A DNA stretch of 39,149 nt. It comes from Candidatus Bathyarchaeum sp. (GTDB lineage Archaea > Thermoproteota > Bathyarchaeia > Bathyarchaeales > Bathyarchaeaceae). The notes below the pieces were generated by a model. It saw only the letters and a program-made list of their open reading frames with translations. It had not been told where the DNA came from and ran no database searches. The position numbers and the translations under genes were made by a program. Below are positions 25,027-33,385 of this stretch, one piece after another; position 1 is the stretch's first letter, and every line of letters starts with the position of its first letter. The stretch lies in assembly GCA_020344315.1 (NCBI GenBank), contig CP070820.1, positions 953,977 through 993,125 of the forward strand, in the 5' to 3' direction.

Positions 25027-25140
25027 ATGCATATTCCTAAAGGGTTTAAGGGAGGTTTTCGTCCACACAAAGGCTACATTAGCAGAAAACGAGTGGAGAA
25101 GATGCATAAGGAGTACATAAAGAGAAGAAGTGCCCAGTAA
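25027..25140 (+). CDS. Possible 37-residue basic protein
   Basis: ATG frame with a strongly basic composition (IPKGFKGGFRPHKGYISRKR, then VEKMHKEYIKRRSAQ). An A/T box (CTTTTAG near 25000) lies at leaderless distance. The sequence looks like a nucleic-acid-binding or ribosome-associated peptide but is not recognised. It is convergent with eS6. Confidence 0.35.
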   Translation: MHIPKGFKGGFRPHKGYISRKRVEKMHKEYIKRRSAQ

Positions 25141-25180
25141 TAATCAAACAACTCTCATTTCCAAGAAACAGCGGTTAACT

Positions 25181-25627
25181 TCAGGTTTTTTGGGCAGTTT
25201 CCTCAGTCAGCTCATCCTCTATTTTGGCTGCATCTTTCTTCTTTTTTCCTTTCGGCTTTCCTGCTTTTTTACTCTTTCTTGGTTTCTCAACAATCTTCAT
25301 GCTTATTTGAACAATCGCTTCAGTTATGACATTGCCGCGAAGGGTTTTCCGTCTTCTCTCTCCCGGTTTTGACGGATGAAAACCAACCCCCCCACTTAAG
25401 ATTGCACCCACACGAACGCCCCCATGGATGTTTGGTCTCATGGGAAATCCATCCTTGTCCGACCCCCCAGTTATCATCAACTTAGAGCCGGACAATTTAA
25501 CAGCAGCTCCATCAATAACTTCTCCCAGTTTCCTACCAATCAGGGGAACAGCCTGAGTTTCCTCCACTTCCACGAACTGCGACTTCCCAGTTTCCGGGTC
25601 TGAGATTATTACCTTGAACTTTGCCAT
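25181..25627 (-). CDS. rps6e: 30S ribosomal protein eS6
   Basis: 148 residues. KVIISDPETGKSQ, IGRKLGEVIDG, ITGGSDKDGFPMRP and RRRKTLRGNVI are the conserved core; the C-terminal 35 residues are a Lys-rich then Glu-rich tail. In many archaea eS6 heads the aIF2gamma block; here about 1.2 kb separate them. Confidence 0.96.
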   Translation of the reverse strand: MAKFKVIISDPETGKSQFVEVEETQAVPLIGRKLGEVIDGAAVKLSGSKLMITGGSDKDGFPMRPNIHGGVRVGAILSGGVGFHPSKPGERRRKTLRGNVITEAIVQISMKIVEKPRKSKKAGKPKGKKKKDAAKIEDELTEETAQKT

Positions 25628-25721
25628 AAGCGCTTTTTACTCTCCTAACGATTTTCTCGTGACGTTAACTGAATGGGGAGCAGCTATTTATTAAGCGTTC
25701 CCCAGTAAAAAAGTCAGGAAG

Positions 25722-27350
25722 CTAAAATTCGAAGATTGTTGATAGTTTTTCGATGATCTTAAGGGGTATGTTAAAAACATATGAGAAGGGACCGAGACCA
25801 CTCAGCATCTCCCTCAGACTTCTCACGTCGTTTTTGTCCACTGCCCTGATCAAGGGGGCGGCAACCAAATAGACAACCAAGAAGATTATGCCACCAGCAA
25901 ACACCTCTATAAGCCACTCTATCCGGTTACTTGCGTTAAGCGGAGACAAAAGCAAATAGGTAACCACGGCTGCAATACCTGAAGCTAAGAAAATTTTGGC
26001 TGAAGCTTTCCAATCTACTGTGGCGCCGAAATGCTTTCTTATCCACCACAATCCCACAAATAGAGCCGGGAGTCCAGCGATCAAATTTGTAGCTATCAAA
26101 CCTACAGCTCCAAACTGAGGGATGAGCAGCCATCCAAGCAACAACCCCATCCCTAGGGTGAGTGAGAAGAGCCTCATTGTAATTTCTGTCTTACCTTGAC
26201 CGTTTAAAAAAGCTACAAAACTAAGCCTTCCCAATCCCGTATAAAGAAATAAAATTGAGTATAGAGTCAGAAAGAAGGGCGCCTCAGTATATTCCACGCC
26301 AAGTAAGGCGAAAACCAGAGGCTCTGACAAAACCATAATCATCAAAGTTACTGGAATGGTGAGCAATGCTCCATACTTGACAGAAGAATTGAACACAATC
26401 CTAAGGGTTTTTTCTTCCTCTTTCGGTTTAAGCTTTGAAAAAGCTGGAAGTAACACTGTAGCTATGGGTACCGTGAAAAAAGTTATTAAAACCGTGAAGT
26501 TAACGGCTGCCTGAAAGTTGCCTATAACATTGGTGTAACTAATGTTTGTGCCTGTAGGAATACTTTGGGTTAATAGAGCATTGTAAAATGGCGGCAAGAA
26601 TCCGAGTACTATGACTGATACAGAGAGGGGCATGCCGTACTTGAGCAGCATCTTCAGTGTCGTCTTAATATTCAAATCGCTTACTCCCATATTCATTGGT
26701 TGCCTGAAAAATCTGACATAAAAAATTACGAGTCCGACAGTTCCGGCGACAAGTTGTGCCACAATTTGACCTTGTATAGCACCCAAGACGCTGTAACCAA
26801 GATATACAAGGAGGGGCGCGAGAAAGCATCGTATAGTAGAGTTTAAGATCATTGTCAAGCTGTGAAATTCCATTCTTTCAAAGCCAATAAAAGTGGACTG
26901 GGAAATTTTGAGAAAAGAATCGGCAAGAATTGTGAAAGACGCAAACTCTATCAGAATTTTTACCTCGGCTTTTGGAAAGGTTTCTGTTGCCAGAATGCCT
27001 GCCAGCATGTCTGCTAACAAAAATGATGCTAAAGTGAGGAGGACCCCTGTGATCAATTCGAAGAGTAGACCTGCGGTCATGACCTTTTTGGAACTATGGA
27101 TTCTGTTCTCAGACTTGTATTGTGCTAAATATTTCACCATAGCTGCGTTTATGCCCCAATCTTTGAGCGAACTGATGAGGATAGGAAATATCAAGGCAGT
27201 GGCGACAATGCCATAGTTATCTGGATTGTCAAGAAAATTCATTACAAGTATAAGACTAACAGCTGTGAGTATGCTAGAGATAGCTACGCCTATGAAAAGT
27301 TTGAAACCGCCCCTAGCCGACGTTTTCCCCATGCCAGTTGCTTTACCCAA
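25722..27350 (-). CDS. Polysaccharide flippase (Wzx/MurJ-like, MOP superfamily)
   Basis: 542 residues with about 13-14 membrane helices, of the family that flips lipid-linked glycans across the membrane. GxxxA/G-rich helices, the early loop DNPDNYGIVATALIFP and NGQGKTEITMRLFSL near the middle are typical. Two start codons are possible: ATG 27350 and ATG 27332 (MGKTSARGGF). It is not in an obvious glycan cluster, but a GT-B enzyme and surface proteins are elsewhere in the window. Confidence 0.88.
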   Translation of the reverse strand: MGKATGMGKTSARGGFKLFIGVAISSILTAVSLILVMNFLDNPDNYGIVATALIFPILISSLKDWGINAAMVKYLAQYKSENRIHSSKKVMTAGLLFELITGVLLTLASFLLADMLAGILATETFPKAEVKILIEFASFTILADSFLKISQSTFIGFERMEFHSLTMILNSTIRCFLAPLLVYLGYSVLGAIQGQIVAQLVAGTVGLVIFYVRFFRQPMNMGVSDLNIKTTLKMLLKYGMPLSVSVIVLGFLPPFYNALLTQSIPTGTNISYTNVIGNFQAAVNFTVLITFFTVPIATVLLPAFSKLKPKEEEKTLRIVFNSSVKYGALLTIPVTLMIMVLSEPLVFALLGVEYTEAPFFLTLYSILFLYTGLGRLSFVAFLNGQGKTEITMRLFSLTLGMGLLLGWLLIPQFGAVGLIATNLIAGLPALFVGLWWIRKHFGATVDWKASAKIFLASGIAAVVTYLLLSPLNASNRIEWLIEVFAGGIIFLVVYLVAAPLIRAVDKNDVRSLREMLSGLGPFSYVFNIPLKIIEKLSTIFEF

Positions 27351-27753
27351 AAGCCAGCGCTCCCAGTTTGTCCCTGTTTTTTGGTTAATCCATGGGAACT
27401 GTTTATTTAAAACTGTTGGATTTGGAATAACCCCTCAAGATGCCCCTAAGTCTCATAATCTTTTCGTTTCCATTTAATACAAACAGAAACTGCAAATAAC
27501 AGGGTTTAACTCTGAAAATCGCCCAAAACTCTTGCAGTAGACGTCTACATGTGTGCCTATAGACGTTTCGCTCTTTGCTGACTGAAAATCCCGAGAAAAG
27601 TCATTTTTCCCGTTTTTCCTTCTCTAACGACTTTTCAAGAATCAAAAAGCGTCACATGTTTCTCTTTTTTGCTCATGATAACGAAGAAAAATTGGAAAAC
27701 CTCAAATACTTCCAAGGAAGGTTGGTACGCAGTCCTTGAAGGAGGGTAAGCAG
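27351..27753. other. Intergenic region with inverted repeats
   Basis: About 400 nt without a gene. It holds the perfect palindrome GTAGACGTCTAC (27537-27548), with a partial copy TAGACGT at 27560, and the inverted repeat GAAAAGTC (27595-27602)/GACTTTTC (27629-27636) around a T/C-rich loop. The former may be a regulator site between divergent genes; the latter could form a weak hairpin. Confidence 0.4.
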
Positions 27754-28374
27754 ATGTCGAGTGCCAAACTTCACTCCTCAAAATATCCTATGATCCTGTC
27801 TTGGCTGGCTGGAGAACTGAAGAGAGAAATCCCTGAAGTGGACCTTTATGGTCAAGAAAGAAGCCTTTTAGACTTCGCTTACCGCGACTTGGAAATCTTC
27901 CTGAAATTGAAATGGAGAGACCTGAACTCCGATGAGCTTGAAGAAGCCTTAAAGGCTGAAGAGTGTCAAGAGGAGATGAAGGCGTTTGTGAAAGTCTGGA
28001 CCGCACAATGGCTGGAAAAATGGAGGGAACGGGTTACCCTTAGTAAAAAGATGCCCCAATTCTCCTTAGCACATCTTAAAGCTAAACGGAAAGCCAAGAG
28101 TATCTTCAAGCGCATGGAAAAAGGGCAGGAGCTGAAGAAGATGGTTGAGCAGAAGCTGATTAACCAAGGTGAGGTCTGCATGGCTGAGTTGATAGCGGAG
28201 AACCTGATAATCGAGGAGATCGCATACCGTCTGAAAATGAACCGCGGAAAGACATCAAGTGAAAAGATTGCTCTGGAGCCATGGAACATCCTCCAAAAAG
28301 TATTACCTCGGGTAAAGAGGCTGACAGAAAGAAAGATGCCGATCATACACCTGAAGCTCATGATAGATGTGTAA
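27754..28374 (+). CDS. Unrecognised helical protein
   Basis: 206 residues from ATG 27754, which follows GGAGGG by 7 nt; the TTG at 27736 is therefore unlikely. Rich in Lys, Glu, Leu and Trp, with AELIAENLIIEEIAYRLKMN resembling a helix-turn-helix-like stretch near 150-170. No enzyme motif, signal peptide or membrane helix. It is convergent with the oxidoreductase operon and stands alone. Confidence 0.65.
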   Translation: MSSAKLHSSKYPMILSWLAGELKREIPEVDLYGQERSLLDFAYRDLEIFLKLKWRDLNSDELEEALKAEECQEEMKAFVKVWTAQWLEKWRERVTLSKKMPQFSLAHLKAKRKAKSIFKRMEKGQELKKMVEQKLINQGEVCMAELIAENLIIEEIAYRLKMNRGKTSSEKIALEPWNILQKVLPRVKRLTERKMPIIHLKLMIDV

Positions 28375-28440
28375 TTGTCAAAACTACAGACCTTTATGGA
28401 TGAACGAAGAACATTTTTCTATCTTTTTTCATTTGAGCGT

Positions 28441-29298
28441 TTACATCATTTCTTTTAGGGTGGAGGCTATGTCTATGTTTTCTGTGGGTAGTTTTGTGAG
28501 ATTTACATCTTTTACGTGGGGGAGATTGTCGCGGTAGATGGGTCTCTCCTTCTTGTAGAAGATTCCGATAGGTATGCGGTCGCCCCATTCAAGGGCTTTC
28601 TCCAAAGCTTTTTGCCTGTCAGTTATATCATGCCCCTCTTCCTCGAGTTTGTATATTCTCCTGCGGAACCAGTCGTAGGTGTTTAGGTAGTTGAAGGTAA
28701 CGCAGGGCTGGAAGACATCGATGAAGGCGAAGCCTCTATGCTTAATTGCCTCCACGATTAGGCTTTTTAGATGTAGCATGTCGCCGGAGAAGCCTCTGGC
28801 AACAAAGGTGCCGTTGCTGACCAATGCGTGGGCGGATGGGTTTAGCATGGGTGGTATGACGCCGAAGGGGGTTGATTTTGATTTGAATCCGGGTTGGCTG
28901 GTGGAGGTTGCTTGGCCTGTGGTTAAGCCGAGAACCATGTTGTTGTGCACGATCAGTGTCATGTTGATGTTTCTTCTTACTGCGTGGGCGAGGTGACTCC
29001 AGCCTTCGTTGTATTGGTCTGCGTCTCCGGCAAAACCCACTACTGTTAGTTTGGGGTTTGCTAGTTTGATGCCCTGTGCTATGGGTAGTACTCTACCGTG
29101 GATGCCGTGGAAGCCGTTTACGTTCACGTAGTTAATCATTTTGCCGTGGCAGCCTATGCCTGATACAATAACGGCTTCTTCTCTCTCTAGGCCCAGTTCT
29201 ATGAGGGCTTTTTTGAAGGCCATCAGTATTCCGAAGTTTCCGCATCCTGGGCACCAAGTGTTCTTTTTGGGTGTCTTCAGGTCTTGGAGGGTTACCGT
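28441..29298 (-). CDS. korB: 2-oxoacid:ferredoxin oxidoreductase beta subunit, ACG start
   Basis: 285 residues if read from ACG 29296-29298. Binds thiamine diphosphate and one Fe-S cluster; oxidises a 2-oxoacid to the acyl-CoA with reduction of ferredoxin. TWCPGCG (14-20) is the essential N-terminal Cys motif; GDADQYNEG and NNMVLGLTTGQAT form the ThDP site. The first ATG (29221-29223) lies after the TWCPGCG motif and cannot be the start. No in-frame ATG, GTG or TTG exists between it and the upstream in-frame stop. The ACG stands exactly where relatives have Met (MVTL) and follows AGGAGGTG by 7 nt. It begins 1 nt after the alpha gene's stop. Confidence 0.9.
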   Translation of the reverse strand, partial: TVTLQDLKTPKKNTWCPGCGNFGILMAFKKALIELGLEREEAVIVSGIGCHGKMINYVNVNGFHGIHGRVLPIAQGIKLANPKLTVVGFAGDADQYNEGWSHLAHAVRRNINMTLIVHNNMVLGLTTGQATSTSQPGFKSKSTPFGVIPPMLNPSAHALVSNGTFVARGFSGDMLHLKSLIVEAIKHRGFAFIDVFQPCVTFNYLNTYDWFRRRIYKLEEEGHDITDRQKALEKALEWGDRIPIGIFYKKERPIYRDNLPHVKDVNLTKLPTENIDIASTLKEMM

Positions 29299-29299
29299 T

Positions 29300-31045
29300 T
29301 TAGAGCACCTCCTTTATCTTTTGTGAGAGAGCATCTGGGTTGAAGGGTCTCCCGTCGTACTTCAGAATTTTGTGGTCGATGGTGGTGAGGAGGTGTTCTC
29401 TTATGAGGCTGGTGAGCTGGGAGGTCTTGTTATTCTCTACCACAATGGTCTTTTTTGCAGATTTCAGTGTTTTCTGGACTTTGGCGGCTGGAAAGGGTGT
29501 TAGATACAGGATTTGTAGGTAGTTGATTTTGGTTCCTTCTTTGCTGAGAAATTTCATGGCTTCTCTTATGGCTCCTTTTGTGGAGCCCCATGCTAGAATT
29601 GTTGCTTCGGCTTCTTCTGGTCCGTATAGTTTGGTTGTTTCGAGGTTTTTGAGTTCTTTGGTGAGGGCTTCTAATTTTCTGAATCGTTTATCAGTCATTT
29701 TTGTGGCTAACGTGGGGTCTTCGGTTGTGTATCCTCTCTCGTCGTGTTCGTCTGCGTTGGTTCTCACTATGGCGCCTTTTGTTCCGGGCATGGTTCTGGG
29801 GGAGATTCCGGTGTTTGTGATTTTGTGTCTCTTGTATTCTTCTTCTCCAGTGTATTTGTCTTCAGTTGTTAGGTGTCCGCGATCGATGTTGGTTCTGGTT
29901 TGGTCGAAGGGTTCTGCGGTTCCGTGGCTTTCGGCTAGATATTTGTCTGAGATGATTATGGCTGGGATTTGGAATTTTTCTGCTAGGTTGAAGGCTTCCA
30001 TGGTTTTGTAGAATGTTTCTTCCACGTCTCCGGGCGCTATTACTATTCTGGGGAATTCTCCTTGGGAGGCGTGGATGGCGAATCTGAGGTCTCCTTGGGC
30101 AGTGTAGGTGGGGAGTCCTGTGCTGGGTCCGGGTCTCTGGACTAGGAGTATGACTGGGTTGGTTTCGGTCATGCCTGTCATGCCTATTCCTTCGGTCATG
30201 AGGCAGAAGCCTCCGCCGGAGGTGGCTGTCATGGTTCTGATTCCTGTGTAGGAGGCGCCGGCGACTGTGTTGATGGCTGCTATTTCGTTTTCTACTTGGA
30301 TTACGATCATGTTGTATGTTCGGTCTAGGTGTACTAGGAAGTGGAGCACTGAGGTGGCTGGTGTCATGGGGTATGCTGCGTAGAGTTTGCAGCCTGCTCT
30401 TATGGCTCCTAGTCCTACTGCTTCGTTTCCGGTGAGGAAGATTCTGTGTTTTCCAGCTGAGCTTGTTTTCTTCAGTTGGTATCCGAAGTCGTCTGGGTAG
30501 TGTGGTTGGGCGTAGTTGTATCCTTGTTTTGCGGCTTTTATGTTCAGTTCAGCGGTTTTTGGTTTGAATGTATCCCGCAAGACTTCGTTTAGGATTTCTG
30601 GGTCGTAGTTTAGGAGGGCGTTTGCGGCTCCTAGTGCGACGGTGTTTTCCATGATTTGGGGTCCTCGAAGGCTCTTGACTATCTTTCTTAGGGGGATTGG
30701 GTAGAGTTTTATGTTGTCTCTTCCGAGTTCTTCTTGGCTTATGGTGGTCTGGTCTGTGTCGTAAATTATTCCTCCAGAGGGGACGAGTTCGTCTTTGTGG
30801 AGGATGATGGTTTCTTTGTTGAGGGCTATGAGGAGGTCGATGGTGTCTGCTTGGCTGTAGATTTCTTCGGCGTCGGCTCTTACAGTGTAGAAGTTGTGTC
30901 CTCCTCTGATGAGGGACTGGTAGTCGTTGGCGCCGAAGACGTAGAGTCCGCCTCTTAGGCAGGTTTTGGCGAAAAGAAAGCCTGAACGGGTTATTCCTGC
31001 TCCTGCCTCTCCGCCAACTAGTAATGAAATCTTGTTGGTGATCAG
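29300..31045 (-). CDS. korA: 2-oxoacid:ferredoxin oxidoreductase, fused gamma-alpha subunit
   Basis: About 580 residues; the gamma domain comes first (ISLLVGGEAGAGITRSG near 6-22, GANDYQSLIRGGHNFYTVR), then alpha with YPMTP (225-229), the 2-oxoacid-binding loop, and ENEIAAINTVAGASYTG. This gamma-alpha fusion is the Sulfolobus-type arrangement. The first ATG in frame (30650-30652) lies inside the gamma domain and is not the start. Between the in-frame stop at 31052-31054 and the gamma domain only near-cognate codons exist: CTG 31043-31045 and ATC 31040-31042. Both follow a GGTGA site at 6 and 9 nt. ATC aligns with the Met of relatives. Substrate preference is not readable. Confidence 0.88.
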   Translation of the reverse strand: MITNKISLLVGGEAGAGITRSGFLFAKTCLRGGLYVFGANDYQSLIRGGHNFYTVRADAEEIYSQADTIDLLIALNKETIILHKDELVPSGGIIYDTDQTTISQEELGRDNIKLYPIPLRKIVKSLRGPQIMENTVALGAANALLNYDPEILNEVLRDTFKPKTAELNIKAAKQGYNYAQPHYPDDFGYQLKKTSSAGKHRIFLTGNEAVGLGAIRAGCKLYAAYPMTPATSVLHFLVHLDRTYNMIVIQVENEIAAINTVAGASYTGIRTMTATSGGGFCLMTEGIGMTGMTETNPVILLVQRPGPSTGLPTYTAQGDLRFAIHASQGEFPRIVIAPGDVEETFYKTMEAFNLAEKFQIPAIIISDKYLAESHGTAEPFDQTRTNIDRGHLTTEDKYTGEEEYKRHKITNTGISPRTMPGTKGAIVRTNADEHDERGYTTEDPTLATKMTDKRFRKLEALTKELKNLETTKLYGPEEAEATILAWGSTKGAIREAMKFLSKEGTKINYLQILYLTPFPAAKVQKTLKSAKKTIVVENNKTSQLTSLIREHLLTTIDHKILKYDGRPFNPDALSQKIKEVL

Positions 31046-31062
31046 GTTGGCTCACCGTGTGT

Positions 31063-31308
31063 TTAGATGAGTTTTTCGTTGGTTTCTAGGTTTGTGATGT
31101 GTATGGCGTTGAAGGGGCAGGCTTCCGCTGCTTCCTTGTGGCACTCTAGTTCGTCCAGTTCTACGGCTTCTCCGCTGGGGAGTTTTTTTGCTCCTTCTAC
31201 ATGAGATTTCCCGTCCTCGTCTGAGAGTTCAAACTTGGAGCATAACTCAACGCATGCCCCGAACCCCTGACAAGTATTATGATCAATTCCAACCCTAAAT
31301 TTAGGCAA
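31063..31308 (-). CDS. Single-cluster ferredoxin, [3Fe-4S]-type ligand set
   Basis: About 81 residues, similar to archaeal small ferredoxins of the Pyrococcus type. Cluster ligands Cys13, Cys19 and Cys64 (EACPFNAI) are present. The second ligand position (16) is Phe instead of Cys or Asp, so a three-iron cluster is expected. Cys23 and Cys56 sit where the Pyrococcus protein forms a disulfide. TTG start at 31306-31308, 6 nt after AGGTGG (TTG 31314 abuts it). First gene of the operon with the fused gamma-alpha and beta subunits, so it is probably their electron acceptor. Confidence 0.85.
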   Translation of the reverse strand: MPKFRVGIDHNTCQGFGACVELCSKFELSDEDGKSHVEGAKKLPSGEAVELDELECHKEAAEACPFNAIHITNLETNEKLI

Positions 31309-31446
31309 TAACAACCACCTTTCACATCGATAATTACCCTTTCAATAACATAAGCTATAATCTTTGCTCTCAAGGCATGGAAGAAATTGATCTCTTGAAA
31401 GTTTATGTGGTGGTTGTCTCTGTTTTGTATGTGAGGGAGCTAGCTG

Positions 31447-32463
31447 ATGAGGGAAGCTATGTTTTACGAGAAGCTAGAGGACAAAGTGGTTAAGTGTAAT
31501 CTGTGTAGTCATCGGTGCCCTAGGATCGCTGATTCAAAGAGGGGGATATGTGGGGTCCGGGAGAACCGTGACGGCAAACTTTACAGCCTAGTCTACGGCA
31601 GAGCTGTAGCCCGTAACATAGACCCAATAGAGAAGAAGCCCCTATTCCATTTTCTTCCCGGCAGCCAATCCTACTCTATAGCCACGGTAGGATGCAACTT
31701 CCGATGCGATAACTGCCAAAACTATGACATATCCCAGATGCCCAGAGAGTACGGTTCAATACTCGGGCAAGAAATGACACCCAAAGAAATCGTCATGGCA
31801 GCAAAATTAAACAACTGCCAGAGCATAGCCTACACCTACAGCGAACCCACTATCTTCTTCGAATACGCCTACAACACAGCCAAACTAGCCAAAAAAGAAG
31901 GAATCAAAAACGTCTTCGTAACCAACGGCTACATCACCCCAGAAGCACTCCAAAAGATAGCACCATACCTAGACGCTGCCAACATCGACCTCAAAAGCTT
32001 CAGCGACGACTTCTACCGCAAGAACTGCGGCGCCCACCTCCAACCCGTCCTAGACTCCATCAAACTCCACAAAAAACTGGGAATCTGGACCGAAATAACA
32101 ACCCTCATAATCCCCACCCTGAACGACACAGAAGAGGAAGTACAGAAAATCGCAAAATTCATCAAACAAGAAGCAGGCGAAGAAACACCATGGCACATCA
32201 CCCAATTCCACCCAACCTACAAACTCATACACCTTCCCAGAACACCCATCAAGATTCTCCGGAGAGCCAGAGAAATCGGACTGGAAACCGGGTTAAGATA
32301 CGTTTATGAAGGAAACGTACCTGGCGAGACTGGAGAGAACACCTACTGCCACAACTGCCAGAAACTGCTGATCCGCAGATTCGGCTACCAAATCCACGAA
32401 AACAAAACCAAAGACTCAACATGCTCCTACTGCGGAACAAAAATCGATGGCGTACACACATAA
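31447..32463 (+). CDS. AmmeMemoRadiSam-type radical SAM enzyme
   Basis: 338 residues. N-terminal Cys motif C17-x2-C20-x3-C24-x10-C35, then the radical SAM cluster C83-x3-C87-x2-C90 (CNFRCDNCQ), followed by YTYSEPTIFFEY, NGYITPEAL and AANIDLKSFSDDFY. This is the PflA-like family called the AmmeMemoRadiSam system radical SAM enzyme. A C-terminal zinc ribbon (CHNC...CSYC) is added. The AMMECR1 gene is 27 kb away in this window, not adjacent; Memo is not seen. Substrate unknown. Third codon positions are strongly C-rich from about 31.7 kb on. Confidence 0.9.
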   Translation: MREAMFYEKLEDKVVKCNLCSHRCPRIADSKRGICGVRENRDGKLYSLVYGRAVARNIDPIEKKPLFHFLPGSQSYSIATVGCNFRCDNCQNYDISQMPREYGSILGQEMTPKEIVMAAKLNNCQSIAYTYSEPTIFFEYAYNTAKLAKKEGIKNVFVTNGYITPEALQKIAPYLDAANIDLKSFSDDFYRKNCGAHLQPVLDSIKLHKKLGIWTEITTLIIPTLNDTEEEVQKIAKFIKQEAGEETPWHITQFHPTYKLIHLPRTPIKILRRAREIGLETGLRYVYEGNVPGETGENTYCHNCQKLLIRRFGYQIHENKTKDSTCSYCGTKIDGVHT

Positions 32464-32500
32464 CTATCCATTGTACATATTAGCACACTACACATAATAA

Positions 32501-32506
32501 TATAAA
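32501..32506 (+). promoter_or_regulatory. TATA box ahead of the candidate RNA
   Basis: TATAAA, 30 nt before GGGAAGAGCG, the 5' edge of the predicted stem at 32531. No protein start lies at that distance. Confidence 0.4.
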
Positions 32507-32530
32507 CATATTAACCAACATGACTAATTA

Positions 32531-32621
32531 GGGAAGAGCGCACACAACAGAAAAGGGAACCAACACAGATGCTGGAGAATCCCTGTTTCTTTTAAGTGGG
32601 TGGACGAAGTGTGCGCCCTTC
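32531..32621 (+). ncRNA. Candidate structured RNA of about 90 nt
   Basis: The terminal arms GAAGAGCGCACAC (32533-32545) and GTGTGCGCCCTTC (32609-32621) pair over 12 of 13 positions. Inside, AACA:TGTT, GGGA:TCCC and CCA:TGG can stack, with a GAAAA bulge and a purine-rich 3' internal loop. A TATA box sits at the right distance. It does not fit tRNA, 5S, SRP or RNase P and no box C/D motif is clear. Identity unknown. Confidence 0.4.
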
Positions 32622-32714
32622 ATACTTCAGTTCAAAAAATTATCAATATAACTCTTCAGAATCCACAATCCATATTCTCATATAATTCTCGGAATGACCC
32701 AACATAAACACATC

Positions 32715-33344
32715 TCAAAAGAGTAAAGAGTCAACGAGAAAAGAGAACCCAAAATAAATTAGAACTGCCCCGAAAACCGCCATCATAACTCGGTACCACT
32801 TCAATCTCAAGATTTTAGCGCCCCTCTTTGCGAAGTTAGCAATAAGAGTGAGCCAAACATAATCCACCCAAACGTGACAGACATACATGAAGATAACACC
32901 AACCAGGCCCGCGAACTCGAGAGAAATAAGAATCAAATTCGCCCCAATAGTCAACCACCAAATAATAAAGTAAGGATTCAAACCAGTGAAAGCCAATCCA
33001 ATCAACAACAGCTTCCTGTTGGTCATCTGCCCAGATTCCTCCTCATCCGCTTTGTGAGAAAAGGAACCACGAATCTGCATAGCACCAAAAACTAGGAGAA
33101 CCACTCCTCCAGCAACCCCCACAGCAAGCTTAACCACAGGCTCACTCGCAACACTCACCAGCCCCAAAGCTAGAAGCATAACAAGACTGAACTCGATTAA
33201 AGAGTGAGCTACTGAGAACATCAAACCACTTTTAGTTCCCGACTTGACGCCCTGAGCAATCGTTACAAAGAACAATGGTCCAGGAGCCAAGGCACCCGAG
33301 ACAGTTATAAGAACAACTGTAACAGCGAAACTCAGAGGGTCCAT
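32715..33344 (-). CDS. LysE-family transporter
   Basis: 209 residues with six hydrophobic helices. The N-terminal GALAPGPLFFVTIAQG (about 17-32) is the LysE/RhtB signature; LNPYFIIWWLTIGANL in helix 4 is also typical. Proteins of this family export amino acids or related compounds across the cytoplasmic membrane; the substrate cannot be told. Single gene. Confidence 0.85.
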   Translation of the reverse strand: MDPLSFAVTVVLITVSGALAPGPLFFVTIAQGVKSGTKSGLMFSVAHSLIEFSLVMLLALGLVSVASEPVVKLAVGVAGGVVLLVFGAMQIRGSFSHKADEEESGQMTNRKLLLIGLAFTGLNPYFIIWWLTIGANLILISLEFAGLVGVIFMYVCHVWVDYVWLTLIANFAKRGAKILRLKWYRVMMAVFGAVLIYFGFSFLVDSLLF

Positions 33345-33385
33345 GAAAGTAAAAACTAGAAGGTATATAATGAATCTTATGTGTA

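Noticed and set aside
30549-31055. Arg/Pro/Gln-rich 168-codon frame on the minus strand
   Set aside because: It is an out-of-frame reading of the gamma domain of the fused oxidoreductase subunit; the correct frame gives a full gamma domain with GGEAGAG.
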